From Mariniphaga anaerophila (GTDB taxonomy: Bacteria > Bacteroidota > Bacteroidia > Bacteroidales > Prolixibacteraceae): 64,000 nt of DNA. The position numbers and the translations under genes are program-made. The notes below the pieces were generated by a model that saw only the letters and a list, made by a program, of their open reading frames with translations, was not told the DNA's origin and did no database searches. How positions within the stretch are numbered: the stretch's first letter is position 1; each line of letters starts with the position of its first letter. This document shows positions 1 through 9,076 of the stretch, piece by piece. The DNA lies in contig NZ_FQUM01000006.1 in assembly GCF_900129025.1 (NCBI RefSeq), positions 248,001 through 312,000 on the forward strand, written 5' to 3'.

Positions 1-159
1 AACATTAATGTGGGTTACTCCTGCATACCGGCGTTCTGCCTTACCCACCGGCCAACACATAATTTCCACACACTTAAACTGGTTTTTCGAGGCGAATTCT
101 ATCACCTCTTCAAAATTTTTCTCGGCCAGAATGGCGCTCACAAATCCTAAGTCTAACAT
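1..159 (-). CDS. Sugar phosphate isomerase/epimerase-like protein (partial, N-terminal 53 aa)
   Basis: Only the first 53 codons are present; the gene runs off the left edge. The N-terminus ([10 protein letters not shown], then an [20 protein letters not shown] segment) looks like the first beta-alpha unit of a xylose-isomerase-like TIM barrel, the fold of sugar phosphate isomerases/epimerases, in which the first strand is followed by a helix and a second strand ending in (V/I)E. The start is the ATG at 157-159. The SPOR gene ends 34 bases upstream, so the two are probably co-transcribed. Substrate cannot be told from this fragment. It could also be an endonuclease-IV-like barrel, which is less likely. 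Confidence 0.6.
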   Translation of the reverse strand, partial: MLDLGFVSAILAEKNFEEVIEFASKNQFKCVEIMCWPVGKAERRYAGVTHINV

Positions 160-193
160 AGTATTATGGTTTGAAATTGTTTTTGGCTACTTA

Positions 194-1204
194 CTAAGGT
201 GCCAGCACCCACACTCCCGAACCCGGGTGTTTATCCAAAAAATTATATTGTGCGCCGTATGCTTCTGTTTCGTTGTTGTAGGTTTCCAGCCCTACCAGAA
301 AAAAGTTCCCACGTTTGCCCAAAAAGAACGGTTCAAATCCTTTCGCTTTCATGTGTTGAAAATATTCTTCGGCATTTTTTGCTTCCACAAAACTACCGCC
401 TACAAGGTAAAATTTCGAAGAATCGATCTTAACAAAGTTCAATGAATCCATTGTTCCGGGCTCGGTCTTTACCGAGTCAATTGCCGGCGTGGCAACAGAA
501 TCTGTAGCCAAAACAGGTGGTTCTTCCTGCTGGGCAGGAGATTCAACAATTATTTCAACGAGTTTCGGAGGCTCCTGTCTCTCTTTTTTCAGGATAAAAA
601 AACCAGCCGCAGCAACCGGAATAAGAATAAGCAAAAACCACAACCAGCCTCTTTTCTTCTTTTGTGTTGGTTCTTCAGGCTGCGGTTCAGCCTGCCTGAA
701 TGCCGCCATCGGATTCTCATCCGGCTCCGCTTCTTCGTCATTTTCAGCAGTAATAACCGGAGCGCTAACTTCTTCGTCAACTTCTTCCGGTTCCTCCTTT
801 GTTGAAGTCACATCCAATCCAAATGCATCCAGCAGCAGGTTTTCTTTTTCAGAGGAGGTAAACTGAATTTCACGATTTTCATTATAAAAAATGGTTCCTG
901 TATTTTCGATGGTAACTTTATCGCCTTTATCCAGATGGTAATAAATTTCTTCCAGCTCTTCGCCAATTTTCTGTAGCGCTTCTGATTCCGAAATTTGTTC
1001 GTCTGCGGCAATTTCATCTGCCAGCAGCCCGTCGTTATTTTTGATTTTAGAATCGAAATAAATTGCCTTGGAAGGCGGTGTCATTTCCCCCGATTTTTTA
1101 TCTATCCGGGCCGGTTTATACTCAGAAATGAATGCACCGAAGCCGGGCACAATAACTGTTTCGTTTTCAAGCAGAAGATGTTGGATGTATTTGCCTAATT
1201 TCAT
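194..1204 (-). CDS. HU-CCDC81 and SPOR domain membrane protein
   Basis: A 336-aa protein. Residues 1-130 resemble the paired HU-like (CCDC81-type) domains of Bacteroidota, beginning MKLGKYIQHLLLENETVIVPGFG. An acidic linker (about 135-180, rich in E and D) is followed by a basic KKKR and one transmembrane helix (about 187-205, WLWFLLILIPVAAAGFFIL). A Pro/Thr-rich stretch then leads to a C-terminal SPOR-like domain (about 258-336, FYLVGGSF... GNFFLVGL). SPOR domains bind denuded glycan strands at division septa, and the HU-like part would be cytoplasmic. A role linking the cell interior to septal peptidoglycan is inferred. It is followed after 34 bases by the isomerase-like gene and diverges from galE. 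Confidence 0.8.
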   Translation of the reverse strand: MKLGKYIQHLLLENETVIVPGFGAFISEYKPARIDKKSGEMTPPSKAIYFDSKIKNNDGLLADEIAADEQISESEALQKIGEELEEIYYHLDKGDKVTIENTGTIFYNENREIQFTSSEKENLLLDAFGLDVTSTKEEPEEVDEEVSAPVITAENDEEAEPDENPMAAFRQAEPQPEEPTQKKKRGWLWFLLILIPVAAAGFFILKKERQEPPKLVEIIVESPAQQEEPPVLATDSVATPAIDSVKTEPGTMDSLNFVKIDSSKFYLVGGSFVEAKNAEEYFQHMKAKGFEPFFLGKRGNFFLVGLETYNNETEAYGAQYNFLDKHPGSGVWVLAP

Positions 1205-1223
1205 GTTGATTGATTTGCAGGTG

Positions 1224-1253
1224 TAAAATTAAGAAAATAGCTGTTGGGGCAAA
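1224..1253 (-). promoter_or_regulatory. Candidate promoter for the HU/SPOR gene
   Basis: On the minus strand TTTG (1250-1253) is followed by 18 bases and then TAATTTTA (1224-1231), one base from the Bacteroidota -7 box TAnnTTTG. The ATG is about 20 bases further on. The spacing fits; the last base of the box does not. Confidence 0.4.
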
Positions 1254-1343
1254 GGTTAAGTTTTATCAAAAAAATGGGGAACAACAAAATTCTGTTTTTC
1301 GGCTGCATGTAAAATGTTTAAATTTACCGGTAAAATCGAAAAA

Positions 1344-2372
1344 ATGAGTAAAAAAATATTGGTGACAGGCGGAACCGGATACATTGGTTCGCATACAGTA
1401 GTAGAGTTGCAGGAGTCGGGCTACGAAGTGCTCGTGGTAGATAACCTTTCCAACTCGAGCATTGAAGTTCTCGACAGCATCGAGAAAATTACAGGGATAA
1501 AGCCATATTTCGAACAGTTTGATTTAGCCGACCAAAAGAAAACCGATGATTTTTTCCAACGGAATTCCGGGATTGAAGCCATCATACATTTTGCTGCTTC
1601 TAAAGCCGTGGGCGAATCAGTAGAAAAACCATTGCTGTACTACAGGAACAACCTGGTTACGATGATGAATTTGCTGGAATGCCAAATAAAATATGGCGTT
1701 CGGAACATTGTATTTTCATCGTCGTGCACTGTTTACGGGCAACCCAACAAACTTCCTGTAACCGAAGAAACTCCGCGAAAAGACGCCGAATCGCCTTACG
1801 GAAATACAAAAAGGGTAAACGAAGATATTTTGCACGATACCATTTTTGCAAACCCACAGCTTTGCGGAATTGCCCTTCGTTATTTTAACCCGGTAGGAGC
1901 GCATCCTTCTGCCTTAATTGGCGAGCTGCCATTGGGTGTACCACAAAACCTTGTGCCGTTTATTACACAAACCGCAGCAGGAATTCGCGAGGAGCTAAAA
2001 GTATTTGGAGATGATTACGATACGCCCGACGGGTCTGCAATTCGCGATTATATTCATGTTGTGGATTTGGCAAAAGCGCATGTGGTTGCCATCAAACGGT
2101 TGCTAAACGGAGACAATAAGAAAAACTACGAAGTTTTCAACCTAGGCACAGGCAACGGAGTGTCGGTGTTAGAAATGGTAAAAGGTTTTGAAAAAGCTAC
2201 CGGAGTAAAACTGAACTACAAAATTGTTGGCCGTCGTGCCGGCGACATCGAAAAAATATGGGCAGACACCACTTTTGCAAACCAAGAACTGGGCTGGAAA
2301 GCCGAAAAAAACCTCGAAGAAACATTGAGCTCAGCCTGGAAGTGGGAAAAACACGTCAGAGGAATTAAGTAA
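1344..2372 (+). CDS. galE: UDP-glucose 4-epimerase
   Basis: Extended SDR enzyme interconverting UDP-glucose and UDP-galactose with bound NAD+ (Leloir pathway, supply of surface glycans). From the chosen ATG the protein is 342 aa, close to the usual 338. It shows the Rossmann motif GGTGYIGSH (9-17), the SSSC segment with catalytic Ser (125-128), and the catalytic pair Y152/K156 in SPYGNTK. An in-frame ATG ten codons upstream (1314) exists, but MSKKILVTGG is the typical family start, and a promoter-like TAAATTTA at 1319-1326 lies downstream of that ATG. A hairpin terminator candidate follows at 2427. The next gene, rfbB, is a second nucleotide-sugar enzyme. Related 4-epimerases with other substrates cannot be fully excluded. 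Confidence 0.93.
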   Translation: MSKKILVTGGTGYIGSHTVVELQESGYEVLVVDNLSNSSIEVLDSIEKITGIKPYFEQFDLADQKKTDDFFQRNSGIEAIIHFAASKAVGESVEKPLLYYRNNLVTMMNLLECQIKYGVRNIVFSSSCTVYGQPNKLPVTEETPRKDAESPYGNTKRVNEDILHDTIFANPQLCGIALRYFNPVGAHPSALIGELPLGVPQNLVPFITQTAAGIREELKVFGDDYDTPDGSAIRDYIHVVDLAKAHVVAIKRLLNGDNKKNYEVFNLGTGNGVSVLEMVKGFEKATGVKLNYKIVGRRAGDIEKIWADTTFANQELGWKAEKNLEETLSSAWKWEKHVRGIK

Positions 2373-2426
2373 AAAAGTACTAATAAATAGCCGGATCAAT
2401 AGTTCTGTTTTGTAATCCGGGATTGA

Positions 2427-2456
2427 AAAAGCTGGCTTATTTGGTCAGCTTTTCAT
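2427..2456 (+). terminator. Candidate intrinsic terminator after galE
   Basis: An 8-bp perfect stem (AAAAGCTG at 2427-2434 with CAGCTTTT at 2446-2453) encloses an 11-base loop. The T-tract is short and partly inside the stem, so termination may be weak. The rest of the 271-base galE-rfbB gap shows no convincing gene. Confidence 0.5.
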
Positions 2457-2643
2457 TTACCAGAAGAAATCGTTTGAACCGAAGGCTGCTTAAAACGATG
2501 GACAAAGTGCGGCTATTAAAGTTTGTTATTTCCAATATTTGGAATGATTTTTTAACTTCACAAAAAAATGGAACAGGAACAGGCGAAAAACGAAATTCTA
2601 ACGTTCTAATTCCTCGTGTATTAATAAAATAATTGCAGAAGAT

Positions 2644-3693
2644 ATGAAAAACATCCTCATCACTGGCGGAGCCGGATTTATTGGCTCGCACGTTGTCCGT
2701 CTTTTTGTAAACAAGTATCCGGAATATAAAATTGTTAATCTCGATAAGCTGACTTACGCTGGCAACCTGGCCAACCTGAAAGATATTGAGAACAGCCCCA
2801 ACTACGAATTTGTAAAAGGAGATATTGTTGATGGCGATTTTATTCTTAAACTTTTTGAAGAGCGACAATTCGATGGCGTAATACACCTGGCGGCCGAGTC
2901 GCATGTGGATCGTTCCATTTCTAACCCCACCGAATTTGTTTACACCAATGTAATCGGCACGGTTAATTTGCTGAATGCGGCCCGCAGCATCTGGAAAGAA
3001 AAAGAAGGGAAAAGGTTTTATCATATCTCAACCGACGAGGTTTACGGGTCGCTGGGCGAAGAGGGGATGTTTACCGAAGAAACCCGCTACGACCCGCATA
3101 GTCCGTATTCTGCATCCAAAGCCAGTTCCGATCATTTCGTGCGGGCATATCACGATACGTTTGGAATTCCGGTTGTTATTTCCAATTGTTCCAACAATTA
3201 CGGGTCTTATCAGTTTCCCGAAAAATTGATTCCCCTGTTCATTCACAACATTAAAAACAACAAACCATTGCCGGTTTACGGAAAAGGAGAAAATATACGC
3301 GACTGGCTGTGGGTTGACGACCATGCGCGTGCCATCGATGTTATTTATCACAAAGGAGTGGCAGGAGAAACATACAATATTGGCGGATTTAACGAATGGA
3401 AAAACATCGATCTCATTCGGATAATTTGCCGGGTGATGGACAAAAAACTTGGTCGCCCCGAAGGAGAATCTGAAAAGCTTATCACCTTTGTAAAAGACCG
3501 TGCCGGGCACGATTTGCGCTACGCTATTGACGCCACAAAACTAAGGAAAGAACTGGGCTGGCAACCGTCGTTGCAGTTTGAGGAAGGCATTGAAAAAACC
3601 ATCGGCTGGTATCTCGAAAATGAAGATTGGCTAAACAATGTAACGTCGGGAGACTACCAAAAATACTACGAAGAACAGTACGTAAAGCGCTAG
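2644..3693 (+). CDS. rfbB: dTDP-glucose 4,6-dehydratase
   Basis: Converts dTDP-glucose to dTDP-4-keto-6-deoxyglucose, the first committed step towards dTDP-rhamnose and other deoxysugars. 349 aa. Visible motifs are the NAD-binding GGAGFIGSH (8-16), the catalytic STDEVYG (129-135, with T130/D131/E132) and the Y155/K159 pair in PYSASK. The TDE triad separates it from plain epimerases. No rfbA, rfbC or rfbD lies in the window, so the rest of the pathway must be elsewhere. It ends three bases from the convergent ATL gene. Confidence 0.93.
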   Translation: MKNILITGGAGFIGSHVVRLFVNKYPEYKIVNLDKLTYAGNLANLKDIENSPNYEFVKGDIVDGDFILKLFEERQFDGVIHLAAESHVDRSISNPTEFVYTNVIGTVNLLNAARSIWKEKEGKRFYHISTDEVYGSLGEEGMFTEETRYDPHSPYSASKASSDHFVRAYHDTFGIPVVISNCSNNYGSYQFPEKLIPLFIHNIKNNKPLPVYGKGENIRDWLWVDDHARAIDVIYHKGVAGETYNIGGFNEWKNIDLIRIICRVMDKKLGRPEGESEKLITFVKDRAGHDLRYAIDATKLRKELGWQPSLQFEEGIEKTIGWYLENEDWLNNVTSGDYQKYYEEQYVKR

Positions 3694-3696
3694 AAA

Positions 3697-4029
3697 TTAT
3701 TCCATTTCCAACTCGGTTACCGGATCCCAAAAATATTTTTTGAAGTGAACGATCTGATCATCTTTCACTTCAATTCCTTCGTTTTCCAAAAGCTCTTTCA
3801 TGGCATTTGGCGTGTCAAAATGATGTTTACCGGTGAGCATTCCGTTGCGGTTTACCACCCGGTGCGCCGGCACAAAACCGGAGTGGGTGTGCGAGGCATT
3901 CATTGCCCAGCCCACCATGCGTGCCGAACCGGCCGTGCCTAGGTATTTGGCAATTGCACCGTAAGAGGTCACTCTTCCCGAAGGAATTAATTTCACCACT
4001 TCGTAAACCCGGGTAAAAAAATCACTCAT
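3697..4029 (-). CDS. Alkyltransferase-like protein (ATL), no acceptor cysteine
   Basis: 110 aa, the size of the DNA-binding domain of O6-alkylguanine-DNA alkyltransferase. The HTH and substrate-pocket region are present (SGRVTSYGAIAKYLG; ARMVGWAMNAS), but the active-site PCHRV motif reads PAHRV, so the methyl-acceptor Cys is Ala. Proteins of this type (ATL, E. coli YbaZ family) bind alkylated guanine, flip it out and hand it to nucleotide excision repair instead of repairing it directly. It is the last gene of a leftward run (ricT-gldH-trmB-ATL), 21 bases after trmB. DNA-damage recognition is inferred from the family. Confidence 0.85.
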   Translation of the reverse strand: MSDFFTRVYEVVKLIPSGRVTSYGAIAKYLGTAGSARMVGWAMNASHTHSGFVPAHRVVNRNGMLTGKHHFDTPNAMKELLENEGIEVKDDQIVHFKKYFWDPVTELEME

Positions 4030-4050
4030 AAAAACCGATTGATTTATTAA

Positions 4051-4791
4051 TTAAAGGTCTCGCGCACTTCGGCCAAAGCTCCGGTACTCATCTTTTTCAA
4101 ATCCCGTTTCCGGTTCCGTCCATTCTTTTTCGTTCAACTGAAAAGCCAGGTATTTTATTGTAATTCCACGGCTTAGCCACTGTTTTTCGTAAAATGTTTT
4201 AATGCGGAGCGTGTCGTTCAGAATTTCAGATTCGTAAAGATTATCGGTCTCTGCAACTACGTTAAATGCATTTAAATGAACCAGCGCACGGGTGTACGAG
4301 TACTGAAATTTGCTGTCGGTTTTCAGGTGGATGACGCCAGTCTTTTTCAGGAACGGTTGGTAGCGTTTCAGAAAAAAAGTGGATGTAAGTCGTTTCCGCG
4401 TTTTCTTCATTTGTGGATCGGGAAAAGTAAGCCAGATCTCGTCCACCTCTTCCGGTGCAAAAAACTGGCCGATAATTTCAATGTTGGTACGCAAAAAGCC
4501 CACATTCTTCAACTCCTTTTCTGCGGCTATTTTAGCACCTTTCCACAACCGGGCCCCTTTGATGTCAACTCCCAAAAAGTTTTTGTCCGGATTTTTTTCC
4601 GCCAGTTCTACGGAGTACTCTCCTTTTCCACAGCCCAATTCCAGAATAATCGGATTATCGTTTCCAAAAAATTCCTTTCCCCATTTGCCTTTGAAAGGAG
4701 AATCGCTATTTTTTACTTGGTTGTAAGGAGCCTGAACCACATGTTCAAAGCCCTTCATTTCTTCGAATTTTGCCAGTTTATTTTTGCCCAC
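4051..4791 (-). CDS. trmB: tRNA (guanine-N7-)-methyltransferase
   Basis: 246-aa class I SAM-dependent enzyme forming m7G46 in the tRNA variable loop. The SAM motif is ELGCGKGEYS (51-60), followed by the VDIKG acidic loop. The family signature FPDP reads FPDPQMKK (123-130), followed by a basic RKR stretch expected to contact RNA. The C-terminal TFYEKQW segment also fits TrmB. Its start lies 14 bases inside the end of gldH, indicating translational coupling. Confidence 0.92.
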   Translation of the reverse strand: MGKNKLAKFEEMKGFEHVVQAPYNQVKNSDSPFKGKWGKEFFGNDNPIILELGCGKGEYSVELAEKNPDKNFLGVDIKGARLWKGAKIAAEKELKNVGFLRTNIEIIGQFFAPEEVDEIWLTFPDPQMKKTRKRLTSTFFLKRYQPFLKKTGVIHLKTDSKFQYSYTRALVHLNAFNVVAETDNLYESEILNDTLRIKTFYEKQWLSRGITIKYLAFQLNEKEWTEPETGFEKDEYRSFGRSARDL

Positions 4792-5266
4792 TTCCAGTCA
4801 CTTTTTCAACTCTAATACCAATGTCATGAATGCCGGATAAAACCTCGTCGCGCATGCCCTGCTGCAAGCTGATGGTGTATTCTCCGGAAACCGGGAAGTA
4901 AACATTTCGCCGGTACACGGACTGCAACGTTTTTAATCCGCCAAAACCTTCGCCCATCCAACGTCCCGAAGGATCAGCCATTACGATTTCGAAGGTATCT
5001 TTTAATATTTTATTCCCGGGTTGGGCTATTTCAACGAATAGCCACAAGTTGGAGTAGTTGTATTCGGTTTCGTTCCGAACCTGAATCAACAGATTGTGGT
5101 TTGCCAGCGTGTCGGTTATCTGCACGCGGAATACTTTAAGCGAGTCTTTGTTCCATTCAGAATCGGGGATTTCGAGGTATTGATCGAAAACCCGCGAAGA
5201 ATCGCACGAGTATAAAATAACAGCCAGTGCAAACAGAAAAATGGCTACTCTGATAATCTTTTTCAT
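4778..5266 (-). CDS. gldH: Gliding motility lipoprotein GldH
   Basis: 162-aa lipoprotein. The signal peptide (MKKIIRVAIFLFALAVILYS) is followed by the lipidated Cys at 21 (YSC). The SSRVFDQYLEIPDSEWNKDS segment and the body match GldH, which is needed for gliding and surface chitin use in Flavobacterium johnsoniae and is widespread in Bacteroidota with type IX secretion. The start overlaps the ricT stop by an ATGA, so expression is coupled to ricT, a neighbour arrangement I recall from other Bacteroidota. Its exact biochemical role is unknown. Gliding in this organism is not shown. Confidence 0.85.
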   Translation of the reverse strand: MKKIIRVAIFLFALAVILYSCDSSRVFDQYLEIPDSEWNKDSLKVFRVQITDTLANHNLLIQVRNETEYNYSNLWLFVEIAQPGNKILKDTFEIVMADPSGRWMGEGFGGLKTLQSVYRRNVYFPVSGEYTISLQQGMRDEVLSGIHDIGIRVEKVTGSGQK

Positions 5267-6435
5267 TGCTTTCTCGGATTTCTATTGCGGCTTCGGCCCT
5301 GAGCCTGGTTGGCGTTGGGATTCCGATTGGGTTTGCGTCGTTTTTTCTTGCGTTGTTTATTTTGGGGCTTATTGAAACGGTTAATGTCTTCCTGCCCCAC
5401 AACATTGAGAAAAGTATCTCCTGCATTTTGGGAATTCTCCTTCCCTTCAGAAATCAGCTTCTCGGGTTTTTTGCCTGAACGGTTCATCCGCTGTATTTTT
5501 TTCACCGTTTCAACCGGCAGTGCCACCAATGCAGATGGTGCATCGTCTATTTTAGAGTACCAGTAAATTCCTTTAAAAATGTCAGATTTAAGAAACTGAT
5601 AGGTGCCAAATTCGGTTTCGAGAGGAATGTTATGCGGAGGAAAATTCTGTTGTGCATCAAGGTAGGAATCCACTTCAAAATTGAGGCAACATTTTAGCTT
5701 GCCACACTGCCCGGCCAGTTTCTGAGGATTGAGCGAAATTTCCTGATAACGGGCAGCATTGGTTGTTACCGAAACAAAACTGCAAATCCACGTTGAGCAG
5801 CAGAGTTCGCGGCCGCAGGGGCCAATTCCTCCTATCCGGCCTGCTTCCTGGCGCGCGCCAATCTGTTTCATCTCTACCCGAATGCGAAAAGTATCGGCAA
5901 GCACTTTTATTAGCTGACGAAAATCTACCCGCCCGTCTGCGATGTAGTAAAAAATTGCTTTGGTGCGGTCGCCCTGGTATTCCACATCCCCTATTTTCAT
6001 GTCGAGATTAAGGCTGGCAGCAATTTGCCTCGATTGTAACATGGTCTCATATTCGAGCGAAATTGCCTCTTTCCATTTTTCAATGTCCATGGAACGCGCG
6101 TGGCGGTAAACTTTTCGCAATTCGCCATTTACCATGGTTGCCCGGTATTTCCGCAACTGGTGGGCTACCAGTTCCCCCGTTAGCGAAACAATTCCGATGT
6201 CATGTCCCGGGCTAGCCTCAACAGCCACCAGGTCACCAGATTGCAGTTTTAGCTGGTTTACATTCCTGTAATAGTCTTTCCGGGTGTTTTTAAACCGCAC
6301 CTCAACAATGTTCGATTCATTCATCCCTTCCGGAATGTCTTTCATCCAGTCGGTAACATGCAGTTTATCGCAACCGCAGGTGGTGTGTGAGCAAATTCCC
6401 CGTTCAATAGCATCCAGATTTTCCATAAACTGCAT
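5263..6435 (-). CDS. ricT: PSP1/RicT family protein (YaaT homologue)
   Basis: 390 aa with the PSP1 core (about 40-290) carrying the cysteine sets of RicT: CGRELCC (207-213), C218 and CGKLKCC (244-250). In Bacillus, RicT joins RicA and RicF in an Fe-S complex acting in RNase Y-dependent mRNA maturation. An extra Cys group (CSHTTCGC, 15-22) sits at the N-terminus. The C-terminal 35 residues are a K/R/N/Q-rich basic tail that may bind RNA. Start could be M1 (6433-6435) or M4. It heads the run ricT-gldH-trmB-ATL, with a promoter-like box at 6490-6497. Function in Bacteroidota is inferred. Confidence 0.85.
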   Translation of the reverse strand: MQFMENLDAIERGICSHTTCGCDKLHVTDWMKDIPEGMNESNIVEVRFKNTRKDYYRNVNQLKLQSGDLVAVEASPGHDIGIVSLTGELVAHQLRKYRATMVNGELRKVYRHARSMDIEKWKEAISLEYETMLQSRQIAASLNLDMKIGDVEYQGDRTKAIFYYIADGRVDFRQLIKVLADTFRIRVEMKQIGARQEAGRIGGIGPCGRELCCSTWICSFVSVTTNAARYQEISLNPQKLAGQCGKLKCCLNFEVDSYLDAQQNFPPHNIPLETEFGTYQFLKSDIFKGIYWYSKIDDAPSALVALPVETVKKIQRMNRSGKKPEKLISEGKENSQNAGDTFLNVVGQEDINRFNKPQNKQRKKKRRKPNRNPNANQAQGRSRNRNPRKQ

Positions 6436-6489
6436 TTCAGAATAAGGCGAAGACTTGAAAATACGTTAATTTTTTCGCACTACAATGGA

Positions 6490-6497
6490 CAAAAATA
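6490..6497 (-). promoter_or_regulatory. -7 box upstream of ricT
   Basis: TATTTTTG on the minus strand, a full match to TAnnTTTG, 54 bases before the ricT ATG. No clear -33 TTG at standard spacing was found. Confidence 0.5.
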
Positions 6498-6554
6498 ATG
6501 ATAAATAGGAATTTGGCGGCGAACCTGGCTGAAAAATGAGACTTTAAAATAATT

Positions 6555-7679
6555 CTAGCGTTTTATCAGCCTTACCATTCTGAGTGCCGTATCCAGAAAA
6601 ATGATTTTTGCGTTCCCGTTCATGGAAATATGTTTTATTCCCAGTTCAAACTCTTTGGCAAAAGGAATTATGTTTCTTTCGTTAATGTAGGGCGCAAAAC
6701 TTTCTCCCCAGACTCTCTCCTCCTTTTTCATGTAATTTAGCCCAGGGCGATTCATGTTCATCACAAAATATTCGCGACTAAGCCGCAGCGCAAAAGCAAA
6801 AAAAGCTTTTTGCCGGTCGCGCCCCTGTGCCGCCATTTCTTCGGCCCACTGGGTAAGTTCAAAAACCCTGCGTAAATATGCAAATCGCATCATCTCCTGA
6901 AATTTGGCAAAAAAGAAGGCAGTGCTTTCATCCGGATTTAAGTACTCCAGTGCAGTAATGTAATTCCCGTTGGAAAGCCCCACTACATCGTCGATTTGTT
7001 CTGCCGGGATTGAGCTATTTTCTTTCAACGCCAAGCGTATAGATTCTTTATCGATAAAAGGAACCTTTATGAGTTGGGTTCGGGAGCGGATGGTTGTAAT
7101 CACCGCTTCCTCATCTTCTGTAATCAACAGGAAAAGTGTTTTGCTCGGCGGCTCTTCAATCAGTTTGAGCAATTTGTTGGCGCACGACTGGTGCATTTTT
7201 TCGGGCAGCCAGATTATCATCACTTTGTACTCCGATTCAAACGATTTCAGATTCAGCTTCCGGATAATGGAATCGCTTTCCCGCTCGTAAATCAGCCCCT
7301 GGGCATTTCCGTTCTCAATAAACCCGAGCCACTGGCTTAACGTAAAGTAAGGCGATTTATGAACCATCTCCCGCCATTTTGGAAGGAAGTCGTCCGAAAT
7401 TGGCTTTTTAAACTCTTTTGTGGGAAAAACCGGAAATACAAAGTGCAGATCGGGATGAGCCAGTTTCTGATACTTTCGGCACGAAGGACACTCCCCGCAT
7501 GAGTCGTTTTCTTTTCGATTTCGGCACGAAACATACTGCGCAAATGCCAGCGCCAGCGCCAGCTTTCCGGTTCCTTCAGGCCCCGTAAACATTAGCGCAT
7601 GGCTTATTCGCTCCTCTTTAACAGAGCGGATAAGTCGCTCTTTAATCTTTTCCTGACCAATTATATCTTTAAAAAACAT
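6555..7679 (-). CDS. holB: DNA polymerase III subunit delta' (clamp loader)
   Basis: 374-aa AAA+ protein. Walker A GPEGTGK (33-39) is followed by a zinc-binding set C52, C61, C64 and C67 (SCGECPSC) as in DnaX/HolB. The segment [17 protein letters not shown] is the classic clamp-loader sensor/SRC-region signature. It would load the sliding clamp as part of the replicase. The intact P-loop is unusual against E. coli delta', which does not hydrolyse ATP, but is common in this phylum. The ATG is only about four bases from a TAnnTTTG box, so the mRNA may be leaderless. Confidence 0.85.
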   Translation of the reverse strand: MFFKDIIGQEKIKERLIRSVKEERISHALMFTGPEGTGKLALALAFAQYVSCRNRKENDSCGECPSCRKYQKLAHPDLHFVFPVFPTKEFKKPISDDFLPKWREMVHKSPYFTLSQWLGFIENGNAQGLIYERESDSIIRKLNLKSFESEYKVMIIWLPEKMHQSCANKLLKLIEEPPSKTLFLLITEDEEAVITTIRSRTQLIKVPFIDKESIRLALKENSSIPAEQIDDVVGLSNGNYITALEYLNPDESTAFFFAKFQEMMRFAYLRRVFELTQWAEEMAAQGRDRQKAFFAFALRLSREYFVMNMNRPGLNYMKKEERVWGESFAPYINERNIIPFAKEFELGIKHISMNGNAKIIFLDTALRMVRLIKR

Positions 7680-7683
7680 AGTC

Positions 7684-7691
7684 CAAAAATA
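7684..7691 (-). promoter_or_regulatory. -7 box immediately before holB
   Basis: TATTTTTG on the minus strand, full match, ending four bases before the holB ATG. If used, transcription would start at or next to the start codon. Confidence 0.4.
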
Positions 7692-7795
7692 GTGGTTTTA
7701 ACACTCATTCGGGCATGCAATTTGCCCATTTGTGAAACATTTTTTAATTCGGAGATTTCTCGTTACCCCCACCGTTTTCAGCCAGATATATTTTT

Positions 7796-7803
7796 TATCT
7801 TTG
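7796..7803 (+). promoter_or_regulatory. -7 box of the pgk promoter
   Basis: TATCTTTG fully matches TAnnTTTG and lies 35 bases before the pgk ATG at 7839. It supports that start over longer reading frames. The -33 region is T-rich without a clear TTG. Confidence 0.6.
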
Positions 7804-7838
7804 ATAAAATTTTCACGAATTCATTAAAAACGAATAAA

Positions 7839-9032
7839 ATGCAAACAATTCACAACTACAATTTTTCAGGAAAAAAGGCGCTTATCCGCGTGGACTTTAA
7901 CGTGCCTTTAAATGAAAATTTTGAAATTACCGATGATACCCGCATGAGGGCTGCTCTCCCTACCATTAAAAAAGTGATAGAAGAAGGTGGTTCTCCTATT
8001 ATTATGTCGCATTTTGGCAGGCCAAAAAACGGTCCTGAAGATAAATTTTCCATGCGTCATTTGGTAGGTCATCTGAGCGAACTGCTGGGCGTTGAAGTAA
8101 AACTTGCTCCCGATTGCATTGGCGACAAGGTAAAAGAAATGGCTGCTGCTTTAAAACCGGGTGAAGTTTTAATGCTGGAAAATTTGCGTTTCCACGAAGG
8201 AGAACAAAAAGGTGATGAAGAGTTTGCCAAACAACTGGCCGAAAACGGAGATTGCTGGATTAATGATGCTTTTGGAACAGCACACCGTGCGCACGCGTCA
8301 ACAGCCATCATCGCAAAATTTTTCCCGAATGACAAAATGTTCGGGTACCTGATTGAAAGCGAAGTAGAAAGTCTCGACAAAGTGGTAAAAAATCCGAAAC
8401 GCCCGCTTACTGCAATTATGGGTGGTGCTAAAGTTTCTACTAAAATTACCATTATCGAAAACCTGCTGAGCAAGGTAGACAACCTGATTTTAGGTGGTGG
8501 AATGACCTACACTTTCGTAAAAGCCAATGGCGGCGAAGTAGGCGGTTCTATTTGCGAACCTGACTTTTTGGATACAGCCCGCAACATTGAAAAACTTGCT
8601 AAAGAAAAAGGAGTGAACCTGATTATGGCAACTGACGTTGTTGCTGCTGACGATTTCAGCGAAAAAGCCAACACCAAAGTTGTTGCTGCAGGTGAAATTC
8701 CCGAAGGCTGGGAAGGCCTTGACGCCGGCCCGGAAAGTATCGCAAAATTCAAAGAAGTAATTGAAAATTCTGCTACCATTTTATGGAATGGCCCCGTAGG
8801 CGTTTTCGAAATGGATAAATTTGCTACAGGCTCAAAAGCCATTGGTGACGCTATTGTAGAAGCGACTAAAAAAGGCGCTTTCTCATTGGTTGGCGGCGGC
8901 GATTCAGTTGCTTGTGTAAATAAATTTAATCTTGCTGATGGAATGTCCTACATTTCAACAGCCGGAGGTGCTTTGCTCGAATACCTCGAAGGAAGAGTAC
9001 TCCCGGGAGTTGCAGCGGTTAGAGGAGAATAA
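7839..9032 (+). CDS. pgk: Phosphoglycerate kinase
   Basis: Glycolytic/gluconeogenic enzyme transferring phosphate between 1,3-bisphosphoglycerate and ADP. 397 aa from the ATG at 7839, the normal length. N-terminal substrate motif RVDFNVPLN, then the basic-patch HFGRP, the AHASTAI segment, the [11 protein letters not shown] hinge, and the nucleotide-binding GPVGVFE and [10 protein letters not shown] are all present. The reading frame is open 80 codons further upstream, but that part has no homology-like sequence and the promoter box at 7796 lies inside it. A textbook terminator follows, so it is probably monocistronic and well expressed. Confidence 0.97.
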   Translation: MQTIHNYNFSGKKALIRVDFNVPLNENFEITDDTRMRAALPTIKKVIEEGGSPIIMSHFGRPKNGPEDKFSMRHLVGHLSELLGVEVKLAPDCIGDKVKEMAAALKPGEVLMLENLRFHEGEQKGDEEFAKQLAENGDCWINDAFGTAHRAHASTAIIAKFFPNDKMFGYLIESEVESLDKVVKNPKRPLTAIMGGAKVSTKITIIENLLSKVDNLILGGGMTYTFVKANGGEVGGSICEPDFLDTARNIEKLAKEKGVNLIMATDVVAADDFSEKANTKVVAAGEIPEGWEGLDAGPESIAKFKEVIENSATILWNGPVGVFEMDKFATGSKAIGDAIVEATKKGAFSLVGGGDSVACVNKFNLADGMSYISTAGGALLEYLEGRVLPGVAAVRGE

Positions 9033-9076
9033 AATATACATTTGAATCGAAACAGGTTCAACTGAAAATGATACGG

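Noticed and set aside
2423-2632. 69-codon ORF between galE and rfbB on the plus strand
   Set aside because: No family-like features, overlaps the terminator-like hairpin and lacks a promoter box; composition is that of random AT-rich DNA.
2437-3024. 195-codon minus-strand ORF across the start of rfbB
   Set aside because: Lies antisense to the clear rfbB frame with low-complexity FFF runs; a shadow of rfbB codon bias.
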